NCBI GenBank assembly: GCA_002633025.1
Contig: NMRB01000628.1
Span: 239,391-303,390 of the forward strand
DNA: 64,000 bases
Direction of reading: 5' to 3'
Origin: Notospermus geniculatus
Lineage: Eukaryota > Nemertea > Pilidiophora > Heteronemertea > Lineidae
The notes under the pieces are model-generated. The model did not search any database. It was not told the origin of the DNA and was given only the letters and a program-made list of their open reading frames with translations. Below, one piece after another: positions 50,874 to 61,848 of this stretch. A program made the translations under genes and the position numbers. Every line of letters starts with the position of its first letter. The first letter of the stretch is position 1.

Positions 50874-51744
50874 TTAAACCCTCCATCAGTCTGCAACCAG
50901 TCTGTGTATTTATATGCAAGTGGACACTTTGGTACTACAGCTTCATTCTGAGCTCCTGAAATAATAGTTTTTAATTCAAGGAGACTCCACTTGCGCCAGA
51001 ATACACAGAACCGTGACAAGTGCCCTCTGAAGCTGAAATCATTCCTCCCACGCATCCAACTCTGTCAGAGATTGATTCGGTTATCAAAAGCATTTACACA
51101 AGTAAATAAAGTAGCAACACTTAAATCAGTGTCGCCACATCAAAATATCAATAAAATCTGTCCAACACGGGAACGAGAACTTCCAAAGTTAAAAACAAAT
51201 ATTGGATTCAAATGTGGGTAAACGCCAACCTCGGTGAGGGTACACCAGTGTCGATTTCACAGGCAAATTCAGCCATGTAAAAAAACTGATACATTTACAA
51301 AACAAACAACACTTGTTCAAATATCAGATTGAAGTTCAGCCAGACGAGGAGTTCCCAAAAATAAAAAAAAATATCCCCACACCTTTGGTACACTTATCCA
51401 TGGGAAAATCAATATAACATTTACACCAGCTTCGCCCAATTATCCACAAGGGCCGATTGAGTTCTCTCAAGAACTGAAGAAAATAAGTTAATTATTAATC
51501 TAATGACAGTTGCCAAACTACAATATTCAATATACGGTGCGTACAATGATGTTTTTTGACTGAGAGTTATATCTGAGCACAGAGGAACCTGTCCATTCTG
51601 AATTGAAACCAATTTAACAGCACACAGCAGACACCTATTGTTGTCACTGTCACCGACATCTGCAGCGATGAGATCTATCCCCAACTGACTCTGAGATTCA
51701 GATCAAGGGGAGGCAGGTGATATGATAGGTGTTCCTTGGGTGTT
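50874..51744. other. non-coding, no gene seen
   Basis: Open frames are short. No repeat or splice-bounded exon is recognised. Confidence 0.4.
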
Positions 51745-52230
51745 GACAAAACTAAGACTACAACCTAAGATCTAAGACCTCAGCTACAAAATAAAGACCT
51801 ACGACCTAAGATCTGAGACCCAAGCTACAAAACTAGACCTACCACCTAAGATGACCTCAGCTACAAAACAAGGACCTATGACCTAAGATCTAAGACCCAA
51901 GCTACAAAACTACACCTACCACCTAAGATCTAAGACCAGGGACTACTGCTACAACAAAACTAATACCTATGACCTGAGATTTAAGACTCTAAGACAAAGA
52001 CATACAACTCAAGATATGCAACTCAAGACATACAACTCAAGACATACAACCCTAACCCTAACCCTTAGCCTCTAGCTACGAAACTGAGAATGAGATCTGC
52101 AACCTAAGATCTAAAACCTAAGACCCTAGCTACAAATCTGAGACCTACCACCTAAGATCTGAGACAAGACCCTAGCTACAAAACTAAGACCAACGACCCA
52201 AGATCTAAGACCTAAGATTCCACCCATTAC
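51745..52230. repeat. minisatellite, GACCTAAGATCTAAGAC units
   Basis: About nine to ten imperfect units of roughly 40-46 bp, each with ACCTAAGATCTAAGACC and AGCTACAAAACTA parts. At 52047-52065 it holds CCCTAACCCTAACCCTTA, a short stretch of the TTAGGG telomere repeat type, probably a local variant of the unit. Confidence 0.85.
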
Positions 52231-53689
52231 AAAACTAATACCACTTCACGGCTCCCCTACGGAAAAAACTTGATGTGATGAACATTTTTAGCAGTTAGCA
52301 TTTATTTCTGTTTCCACATGGATGGCAAGTTGACTTAGGCCCAGAAATGTAAAAAAAAGTTTTATCTATGTGATGTTCCCAATGATACATGTAAAACGTG
52401 ATCATTTTGTCCAACTTATGTTCGCTATTCCCAGGAAAAGCTTTTTATTTTACTTCATCAGCAAGTCGAAGTATTGGATGTTTCGGGCGCACACGAACAA
52501 GGGCTGGTTCACCATGACAACACTCAAAACTAACAAAGAAATAACTGGCCACTTACGGTCACCGGTGGAATTTTTCCTGGACGATAGGTGGTCTGTTTTA
52601 AGTGTCGATAATGACCAGGGTGTGTTTTACACTCAGGGATAGGATGACATGTGATACCGAGAGTACAGCTTGACTTTGGGGTGAAGAATTTTGCACTTGG
52701 CCACCACGCCACACTTGTGGTTGAAGTCCATACCATTGTCAATCTGGTATTTTGAAATCAAACACACTTCATTTATTTCTCTGAAAGGCCACATGATTTG
52801 ATGCTGTCTAGACTGACAGTGATGAGTAGTATCTTTTTGGAAGTGATGATTTGGTTGTTGAGGAGGTGGTTGCTGAAAAAGTGCCATCTCGCTCAGTGAG
52901 TGCTCAGGAACTGGCCTTAGACTAACAACGCCAAGGCAAAAGACGCTGCTGGACAGGGCTCTGACAGGGTCGCGAAAGTGCCAAGAGCCATGCACAGCAT
53001 GCGACGCGAGCAACACGACCGTCTCTCGCTCATACCCCACCTGGATTGCATGATCTGGGTGGTATGGGGGCCTCGGGCCTAATCAATGCCCAGGTTCTAC
53101 CAGAGATGAATTCGAACATGTAAGAAGCTGTTTGGAGAAAAAAGGTTAACTTTTTGTGGTGGAGTTTATAAGGGTGTTTTTACACTAACAGAGACCCTTA
53201 CATAGTTCTTTATATTATTAGGCTAGGAACCCTTAAAATGCCAGAGCTCCGGAGGTTTTTACCGATTTTTGGAACTCACACCTCTGAACTCCAGCTTGAT
53301 GACGTGATTGATGATGCGGGGCTTGGCAGGCGCGAAATTTTACAACCGCGCCAATTGGCGTGGTCAGGGTTTAAGGGTTAAAACAACTCCTAAATTTGGC
53401 TCATTGTATCACAACTTACCGTACTCATATTTGTCGTAGTAGCATGGTTTATCATCCAGGGGACTTCATCTGAACAGACAGATTTGACTGGAGAATTTTG
53501 CACCAAGGTTACATATGTTAGCTAGAGGTCACCCTTTGTACAACAATGGCATCCCTCTCATTTTCAATAACTTGTATTTGCTCTTTCAATTCATGCTGTC
53601 CTTGAAGTCTGACCACTTGGCCAGCAGGCAAGAAGTGATGACAAGCCCATTCCCAGCTTTGTTTGGCCAGTCACTAAATTGGACCCTCC
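52231..53689. other. non-coding; possible but unproven small exon
   Basis: On the minus strand, a GTAAGT donor (forward ACTTAC at 52552-52557) follows an open frame with several Cys residues (SCTLGITCHPIPECKTHPG). The acceptor is weak and another frame is equally open, so it is not called. Confidence 0.35.
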
Positions 53690-53990
53690 AAGGCTATGGG
53701 CTGATGGCCAGACAGATGGATGGACCATCACCACTCATTAGCTGTTTTTATTGACTTAGATGTCAGCCGAGCTAAAGATATGTATAAGAAACTAAACTTT
53801 TCAAATGCTTAAAGTCAGGTGATTGAAAGAATCCATGTTTTTGCCTCGATGGATGGATGGGCGGGCGGGCGGATTGACGGACGACGGACAGACACTACAG
53901 TAAGACCAACAGATGTACATCTGTGGGTAGGCAGATAGTTGGAACGGGATGGACAGACTGACAGACGGACGAGCAGCACCACTCAATAGC
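53690..53990. repeat. GATGGATGGACGGAC-type dispersed repeat
   Basis: Contains GGCCAGACAGATGGATGGAC, CACCACTCATTAGCTG, CAGCCGAGCTAAAG, then GATGGATGGGCGGGCGGGCG and ACGGACGACGGACAGAC. It shares its order of motifs with the 33-34 kb minisatellite, so both belong to one family. Confidence 0.6.
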
Positions 53991-55425
53991 TATTTGACAG
54001 TTCACATTTTCCCAAGGCTTGCCATGGTGTCTTTCATTGCCAAAACAGACACTTCGGCAATCAGACTGCAATTTCTTATGACTCTAAAATATGACAAGCA
54101 TCATCAGAACGTTTACTGTCAGATTCTGTGTACTCGCACTTGGCTAAGACCTCCTCCATCCCCTTCAAGTGACAAATTTTGTCACATTGCTCATGTTGCC
54201 ATCTGACTTTGGCTCACTGGCGCACCAAACAACAACGGCGCCTGCCACCATGACCAATGTGGGGTAGATCAACACTTGATGGAGGGATTCTGACAACATG
54301 GGTAAATTCCCAATTCCTTTTGTTGAGTACTGCTGTTGGTGTCGGAGATTACATTAACAGAATCCCAGAAATGCTTCCTGCCATGTTTTGATTTGGTAAG
54401 AGATGCTGTGAGGTGCATTTCTGTGGAACTCCTGTGAAAAGACTAAAGCCCCAGTTATTTTCTGCTTATTGTTGAGAGTAATGTTGCAATGATGACACTT
54501 TGGTTGTTTGAACCAAAGACGAGCAAAATATTGGAATACTTGAGTAATTCAGGATTATTTAGGAATGTTTTGTAGAGTTTTAACAAGGCAGCAGCAAAAA
54601 ATGTCAGGTTTCCGCAATCAGATATCTCATTGCAGGATGAACCAAACGGAGGCCGAAAGTTCAATAAACTACTCCAAAATTTTAATGAGCAAAAACTCAC
54701 TTTATCAAATCTTTAAAAACAGTCATTAAACAACTTCAACTAGCACCCATAAAATGCAAATCTGAATTAACGAGTTTGAATTAAAACACCGAGCCACTTC
54801 GGCTGCCCATTAGACACGACGATTAGACAACGAGGTGGGTTATCATACAACGGGAACCCATCGTTTCACCAAAATGGTTGTTGCTTGGCATCTCTTCAGT
54901 GTGATTTACACACTACTTAAGATCCTGATGGTAGATTCTGCTGCGAAGAAACCCCTTATCTTAGATTGAAATTGCTGCTCCTTGCTTCGATACTCGACAC
55001 CGTTGAAATGATGGCTGTGTGATTTATATTAATCATGGTAATGAACTCGCATTCAGCAGGTTCTCAGTTCAGGAATTCACACTTTTTAAGCATACACACC
55101 ATCAGACGACAAGCAGTAGTGAAGCGCACGCAGAGCTGAGGTTTAGGTGGGTAATATGGTGAATGTGACCGCATCGCACACTGGTGGAATAAGGTTGCAC
55201 ATCCAGCCACTGCACCTCTCTTTTATGGAATATCTTTCGTAATTGACCAGGAAATTTGGAAATTTTATGCAATTAACCCTGGATTTTTAATGTGGAAGGC
55301 CCAGGTAGGGCCTGGATTCAACCCTGACCCATCAGTGCTCCCAACATTGACATACATGGCACTGATAGAAATACGTCTCTGATGTCCACATTTCATCAAA
55401 GAAGCTACAATTTATGAAAACTCAC
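53991..55425. other. presumed intron between SUPT3H-like exons
   Basis: Lies 3' (on the minus strand) of the SUPT3H-like exon. I searched it for the expected next exon (short start, then a GD/GE-containing histone-fold helix) and found none. No repeats stand out. Confidence 0.4.
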
Positions 55426-55532
55426 ATCATTTGTTGAACCTCAGCAGTGAACCATGTTGAATTTCTTCCTCCGCTGCCTGATGGTGATTGCATTGATGGA
55501 GTTTCCATTCGTCTTTCAAATACATGTAGTAC
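55426..55532 (-). CDS. SUPT3H: first coding exon, SUPT3H/SPT3-like SAGA subunit
   Basis: A 107-bp minus exon sits between an acceptor (GTTATTATTTCAG) and a strong donor (ATGAT|GTGAGT). ATG is at 55508, so the first 24 bases are 5' UTR. It encodes METPSMQSPSGSGGRNSTWF and then TAEVQQM, with a second Met codon split across the junction (AT|G, phase 2). A Ser/Gly-rich leader followed by [FY]-x-x-E-[IV]-Q-x-M-M is how the SPT3 histone fold begins in yeast and animals. SPT3 is the TBP-contacting SAGA subunit and resembles a fused TAF13/TAF11 pair. TAF13 is the main alternative (KELRCMM-type start), but EVQQMM favours SPT3. The rest of the gene (about 300 residues) is not found and must lie further left. 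The match rests on a short stretch, so it is moderate. Confidence 0.55.
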
Positions 55533-55544
55533 CTGAAATAATAA

Positions 55545-55931
55545 CAGGTTTCTAAGGTGAAAGACATAGCTTCCTACCGGACTCGAACGCACGGACCCTC
55601 GAAAGTACATGTTAAAGCCCCACAGTATTGAGTTTTACGATATTTTCAAAATGTTAGGAGAGTGCACATAGAGGTCCCATAGCCTCGTGAAGGTCCCCAA
55701 AATGCCTGCCTGATACGCACTTCACAGAATCAAGGCCTAGTTTTCAGCACGCATTGGAAAAAACTGCAGGGAGAGCTCTAATGTATTCTGACAGAGCGTA
55801 GTACATTTTACACTACTCTGACGTCGTGCGAGAATCGCGGCGATGATTTGCGTTTTTCACATTCAATACAGTGGGGCTTTAATACCAGTAAGAGGTGACT
55901 AGTGCTGAGATTTCTACTGCACCACTCTAGC
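55545..55931 (-). mobile_element. tRNA-headed SINE, split by a MITE
   Basis: Read on the minus strand, a box A (TGGTGCAGTAG) near 55924 and a box B (CGTTCGAGTCC) near 55580 are tRNA-spaced only if the 263-bp MITE plus one TTAA is removed. The body then runs towards the SUPT3H-like exon acceptor. It is degenerate and without visible flanking repeats, so the boundaries are approximate. Confidence 0.5.
55612..55882. mobile_element. TTAA-flanked MITE (nested in SINE)
   Basis: Element 55616-55878 (263 bp) has ends AGCCCCACAGTATTGA and TCAATACAGTGGGGCT (16-bp inverted repeats, one mismatch). It is flanked by TTAA on both sides, the target of piggyBac and Kolobok transposons. No coding capacity. 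It interrupts the tRNA-like head of a SINE, so it is the younger insertion. Confidence 0.8.
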
Positions 55932-57038
55932 AAAATACAGGTAACTCAATTCTAAGTGAAAGACATGAACTTGGAGTGTGACATGATACTGCCAGTGCCA
56001 AAGGGATGAAATGAATGCAAATCTCAGCAAGTTCTATTCAATCACACATGAAGGGTTAACTAAACCGCAGACTTTGATCTAGAATAGGTCATCATGTACT
56101 TCTGTTCCTGGCAATAAAGTCAACACCTTTTGAGTCACCGCCAACATTTTTTCCAGACCAATATATTGATAATCTCTAGTGTTTATGACAATAAAGGTGC
56201 ACCAAGAATAATTCCGATAATAAGTAGGCCCAACACATCAATTGATGTCGAGTCTTTGGAATTTGTTCTCATGATTTGATACTCACTTACAGAATTGAAA
56301 ATATATATCTACCATTTTAAAATGCAATTTCTTCACACAAATTTCATGAACAATCTACATGAATTTTACTGCAAGAAATCGTGAGTTCGTCAACTATATT
56401 GACACCAAATTTCGTCAGGTAGTTTTTGCCCCAGTTGTAAAGCCTAGAGTTTCATCTTGCCCAATGTTACTACACCATGCGTTACCATCCTGTATTCTCA
56501 GAAGTTGATGGGCCTGGCCTACCCATAAACTTGAGAAAAAAATGGACAAAGAGGAATGCTTATCTAAAGGAAACCTAATGATATTGGAATGTACAAGTAG
56601 GGCCAATAAAATATCAACTTTGAGGTTTCTAGCATTTTATGGCCCATTTTGGGTTAGACCGCCCATCACCTCAGTGCACATCAAGGGTAACACACAATAA
56701 TCAGAACACATAAAATAGTGATTTATTATAATGTACCCGATGCTTGTGGTTAGATATCACAGTGCATACTGTTATAAAAAATATGCACGGTTCATGATAT
56801 ACGGGGTGTGAGAATGTACTTTAGGATCTGTATTACCAGACATAATTTGGATGGTACTTTAATGAAATCAGTGAAAGCATTGCACAGGTTTGACTTTTTG
56901 GATCCGGGTGTGGATAAAATGAATTTAGTGTGCTTCCATTATGCAAAATGTAACCCTGGCTCTTAGCTTTGTAGTTGGGTCGTAGCAGGTGGCACCATGA
57001 GGACCCGACATGAAAAACGTTTACCTCAAATCAATCTA
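55932..57038. other. non-coding, no gene seen
   Basis: Presumed 5' intron or upstream region of the SUPT3H-like gene. No exon or element is recognised. Confidence 0.4.
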
Positions 57039-57191
57039 TAAAGCGGCGAATCCACTGTCAGGATTCTGGCTTGAGACGGGGTTGCGTTCCCTTGCGATTA
57101 CCTTATGGCAATCGGAAGTCCTTATAAGGTAATCGCAAGGGAACGCAACCCCGTCTCAAGCCAGAATCGCGACAGTGGATTCGCCGCTTTA
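57039..57191. mobile_element. foldback element with 68-bp arms
   Basis: Arms 57039-57106 and 57124-57191 are inverted copies with two mismatches around a 17-nt loop. The ends read TAAAGCGGCGAATCCACTGT and its inverse. Terminal TA on both sides would suit a Tc1/mariner-type target. It would fold into a near-perfect hairpin if transcribed. Confidence 0.85.
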
Positions 57192-60014
57192 CCAACACCA
57201 GTTACCACTGATAATGTGAATTTAACTTTTTCAAACCTCTGAGTACCCTTAGAATGATTATGGTAATGTTATCTAGGCCTATATTAATTTAAACATTCAT
57301 AAAAGTGTTTGATAATTTGGCATACACTTGTTGAACATGCAGGGACAGATCACATAACCAGGCCAGACTTTTGATTGAAGAGTCGGCATACCATCCTTTC
57401 AAATTGACACTGGTATAGGCTCGGTAAATTGTTCCCATTCCATGCTAGCATTGAGAAATCAAAGAAAATCTAAGGAAGTCCGTAAAGTACAGTTCAATAT
57501 CTATGAGAGGTCAACTCTGGTCAGACAGGAACTACAAACCTGCTCTACGTGAGTTTCTCATGCAGGAGGGAACTCACTGTGTTTTTGTCCTCTTCCATAC
57601 CGAGAACTCACCTGAGGACACACAAGGAAGGTGTGACACTGAGACTGACTGGGTATGAACTTGGTACCACCGAGTTGTTAGCTATGATCACTGCCTCAGC
57701 AACTCCTGCTCCAGCTCTGCTCAGAAATTTGAATATCTTCTCTCCTGTAAAACAAAAGATCATAGCATCATTTGAAACTGATACCAGGAGACCGGGCATG
57801 TAAAGGCAAATAAGTAACTTTTTGGGACCATCTTCAGATTCAGCTACAGGAAAATGATGTACATATGTAATAATAAGATTCTCTTTTTCTTGGCCTGATG
57901 GGTGTTATGGTCTGTTTAAATGTGATTAGTCTGGGCCTAACCACACACATATACAACTTAGCAATAAAACCAAAATTATCTGCATATTTCATGACCTCAT
58001 GGAAAAAAGTACACTGTTGGAATAATTGAGACAAATTTTATGACCTTAGCTGTTAAAGGGACTACAAGTATATTGCCTACGACGTTACAGCCCTGTCTGG
58101 GTAATTTTGCTCCCTTCCCCATCACTCGATCCAAACATGAGATCCCAATGGGAATAACTGGAATCCTATTCGTATCTACATGAACATTTACCGGGTAGGC
58201 ATACCCCCCGATTCTTTCACTCATCTGATACCCTATGTCATGTTTGTCTGTCCTATATAAAGTACTGAATGTCAGCAATTAACGAGAATGGCATTCAAGA
58301 CGGTCCACAGGTTGAGTTGGAGGGGACCACTAAAACAACCCTAATTCATTGATTACACAACTCAGATTTTTGCCCAAGTTGATCATCAAAGATTCAACAT
58401 ATCAACTAACAATAATATAATTTGCCTTCACATCGAGATATAATATCGAATACACCAAACATGCCCCCTGTACCAGGATCCTTCAAAGTATTGAGGTGAC
58501 TTGTTTTTGTATAATTCAGTACGTTTTTGGCCCACTAGATTAGACTTCTTGGAAAAGGGTGCAGGTTAAAATGATATGCTATGTTTGCCGGTGTGCTTGA
58601 TTGATATGTTCAGGTCATGCCAACATGTTACCTTATGTATAAAAGGATCATTTTTCAATTTAAATAGAGCAAAGAAAGTATGTGAATCATAGTGCTGAAT
58701 GTTCAGCTGACTGTGATCTTGCCTGAATGAACTCGTCCAATAAATGTGTGACAATGTTGGCTAATATCCAATCTGTGATGTGATAACCAAACTTGAACAT
58801 AGTACTATTGATTAAGAAATAGAACAGAATATAATGAACTGGCACTTAATGAACCAACCTAATTTCTTATAGTAAACAAAACATCAAGTAAACTTCAGAG
58901 GTTTTGGCATTATTTTTCCTTTTCATGTTAATTTTGTTATCATGGTGTGCACTGGGGTCAAGCAAAGAATGGCAGATCACTCAGTACCTGAGAATCAAAA
59001 CTCTATCAACTCTGCCTCATAAGAAATTAGCCTCATACATTTTAGTTTTTTTTCCATCAGGAAGATGAAACTGTATTGATTGAGTTCAATTCAAATCACA
59101 CATTGAACTTATGAATGAATGGGTCACTCAAGGATCTGCACTATGAATGGGTTACCTAAACTTTGCTGAGTCAAGGATCAGTCCTGGCTCGCCACGCTTT
59201 CCTTTCCAAGAAGTGGTTTTAAGAAATACCTGTGGGGCGCCCAAAGAAAACCACAGATCTATCGGTTTTTGTTGACCACAGAGATTATAGAGCCAGTGCA
59301 GTGCACATGAAGTTAGATATGTCCTGGTCAATGCAGATGTGTTTGTTTTATTGCATGCACTGTGTTATCTGATATAGTTTTTTCGAGAATAAATATGGGT
59401 GAAAATGTGTGAATGACCATGACAAAAAAAAACAGGAAAACAACCCTCTGAGGTTGTGGATTATCAAATAGATAAATCAGTACCCGGGGATTTTTGGGGT
59501 TTTTTTATGTGGGATTTGCAGAGGCGAACAAAGTTAACCCTGACATGTCTGACAGTGACAAGGCCTGAATATTTCGCATGGCTACTAGGCCTACAGGTTT
59601 CTGATGTGGATATGAAAAATTTGCATTGTGGACATGTATTTAAATTGACAAAAAGAATTCTACTTGGTTGTTTTGAAGTTGATATTCGTGACTAATCCTT
59701 TTTGACAAAAGCTGACTTTGAGCTGAATTTGGGCACAAACTAAGGAGGTTTCCTGATATGAAGTGAAAGGATCAGCCATAGGAGCTGATGGCTGAATGTA
59801 GGTTTGTATCTTGCTCTCTGAGTTGCCTAGTCAAGAGGATAACAAAATTAATCAAGAATTGGCCCAACTGCAATTGACTATCAATCAAGTTCATGCAACT
59901 GATCATACTTGTGAATCAACCTATGAAACAACAACACCTTCATTAATTTCTCAAATCTCCTCAACCAGATGGTAGGCCTACATATGTATGTTCAATCCGT
60001 CATCAGGGGCTTCA
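57192..60014. other. non-coding, no gene seen
   Basis: No exon is supported. Three TAGGCCTA palindromes (57274, 59586, 59973) are the only notable words. Confidence 0.4.
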
Positions 60015-60205
60015 TTAAAGCGAATCGATAGCGGATTTTGTTTACATTTGGCTGGTGTTTGTAAACACAAAATTCAGCCAATCAAAATGCACGAAAATTT
60101 CTTTGTTGACATTCTGGAGAAGTTTGTTTACATTTTTTGCTGAAAATTCGTCCCCTTTCAAATTCTATTTCTAAATCAAATTTTTTCGCTTTCGATTTGC
60201 TTTAA
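60015..60205. mobile_element. second TTAA-flanked MITE
   Basis: Element 60019-60201 (183 bp) has ends AGCGAATCGATAGCG and CGCTTTCGATTTGCT (inverted with two differences), flanked by TTAA at 60015 and 60202. The interior is AT-rich and contains inverted GTTTACA/TGTAAAC words. No coding capacity. Confidence 0.6.
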
Positions 60206-60816
60206 GCCTGCGTATGGCGTCTTTTACGCATGTAAACTACAGAAATTATGCAAATATAAATAACTCTGAAGTCTCAGAAAAACGCAGGTAAATTCGATGA
60301 AACGCTGATAGAAAAAGTGTGGAAGTCCTATCTGTATACCCAGTCTCCATTTACGCCAGTAGATCCCAGCTGACGCAGGTGTCAAGATGTTAGAAGTTGC
60401 ACGCCAAATTTTCTTCAATTGCGATCTACGGGACACCCCGTGCCGTGTGTGAGTCCTTCCTAGAGCTGCTCAGAATAGAACTGGGGATTCCCGTCGCCCA
60501 TGGCTACCATGCACTCCCTCTGGCTGTGAAGCCCCCTACATCATTGATTCGGTGAATAGAGGGGGAGCAGTAAGGTGGCACTGACACATTGACCCCACAG
60601 TGAAATATAGCAAGAAGTCATGACCCCGAAAAAGAATTGCTGGAATTCTAAAGACCCCTGCATCTTCTCAAATTGACTTCCCAAAAAAAATGTGGAAGTC
60701 ATGACTCAGGTTGGGGAAAAGTTAATGAAAGCGCTGGTCATCATCATGTTCAGAAGTGGCAGAAGTCATACATAGGCCTAGGTACCCAACCCGGTAGGCT
60801 ACCGTACCATGGTAAA

Positions 60817-60891
60817 AGGCTGAAATGAATGTGATGGAGCAGATGGGTTTTACTAAAAAAACCATCTGCTCCATCACATTCATTTCGGCCT
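60817..60891. repeat. inverted repeat, 25-bp perfect arms
   Basis: Arms 60822-60846 and 60862-60886 (GAAATGAATGTGATGGAGCA and its inverse) match perfectly around a 15-nt loop and extend outward with one mismatch. A TAGGCCTA copy follows directly (60891). Confidence 0.8.
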
Positions 60892-61249
60892 AGGCCTACA
60901 CTAGGTTGGTAGGCCAGGCCTTTATATTCCCCCAAATTAACAACGTTTAACGTCGGAGCCCAAATTAAGGGCACCCAAATTTAGTCTTGTTTTACACTTA
61001 AATGGGAATCTCAGATGCCTGGAAATGGCGTCTTTTATCCTCTATTTTCGAAAAATTTCCTAACGCGCTCCCCCCAGATCGCACCTTCGGCACTCTGATG
61101 GCAGCCTTTGGCCCAATACTACTGTAAACAGAAATAGCCCAAATTAGGGAATATAAAGGCCTGTAGGCCTACTACTAGATACAGCAACCTAAGGCTTGCC
61201 AGCACACTTAGCACGCATGCTGCAAATGCAGAGTTCTCCACTAGTGTAA

Positions 61250-61348
61250 CAAAACGGGCGTGGCGCCCGTTCTAAAACGCAGGATTGATCTCAGCGCCCG
61301 GTCTAAAAATCCGCCGCCCGGTCAAAATTATTCACTTTAAATTAAACA
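61250..61348. repeat. short direct repeats CGCCCGGTCTAAAA
   Basis: Three variants (GCGCCCGTTCTAAAAC, GCGCCCGGTCTAAAAA, CGCCCGGTCAAAAT) occur at 25-45-bp spacing. With 61849-61960 (AAATCGCATTTCAGGGCTTC, TTTTTCTGGGAGAGGC, CCCCCAGACCCCCC) they seem to form one older dispersed repeat, split by the element below. Confidence 0.45.
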
Positions 61349-61848
61349 CTGAGGTTTCGGTCGCACTAATTTGCGTCCAACTGCGACCAATTGCGTCCAG
61401 TTGCGTCCAACGCTATAAAACGCTAATTTTATCAATACAAATGTTCAAATTTATGTTTTAAATGGTCATTCTCAACATTATCTCATCAGAATTAATCACA
61501 AAAAGGTGAATTATATGACATTTGACGGGTCAAAAAACTCCCGAGGCCAGCCTTCCGCGATTGTGACTCTTCAGGCAATGGCGGCCATTTTGACAGAGTC
61601 TACCCCAGACAACGATAACAACAAAATGGCCGCCGGCTTCTGGACGCGAAAATAAACTCAATAAATCATGTAAATAAACGATTGAAAACGTTCCAAATTC
61701 ATTTCAGGAATGTTTGATTGACTCCTGCCTACACTCATAAATATTGATATGGACACTTTATTCTTAAAAATTACTTTTTTATAGTGTTGGACGCCATTGG
61801 ACGCAATTGGTCGCAGTTGGACGCAAATTAGTGCGACCCCTGAGGTTT
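61349..61848. mobile_element. 482-bp TIR element with 9-bp target duplication
   Basis: Element 61358-61839 is flanked by CTGAGGTTT at 61349-61357 and 61840-61848. The ends GGTCGCACTAATTTGCGTCC are near-perfect inverted repeats for about 40 bp and partly matched to about 60. They include internal GCGTCCAA/TGCGACCAA repeats. A 9-bp duplication fits Mutator-like (MULE) or Merlin-type insertion. Inside, GGCGGCCATTTTG (61580) and CAAAATGGCCGCC (61622) form a perfect 13-bp stem. Non-coding and non-autonomous. Confidence 0.85.

Noticed and set aside
52530-52742. Cys-containing minus exon with GTAAGT donor
   Set aside because: Acceptor is weak, a neighbouring frame is equally open, and no family is recognised.
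55426-55532. TAF13 instead of SUPT3H
   Set aside because: TAF13 starts its fold with an ELRCMM-type sequence; EVQQMM after a Ser/Gly leader is closer to SPT3, though the stretch is short.
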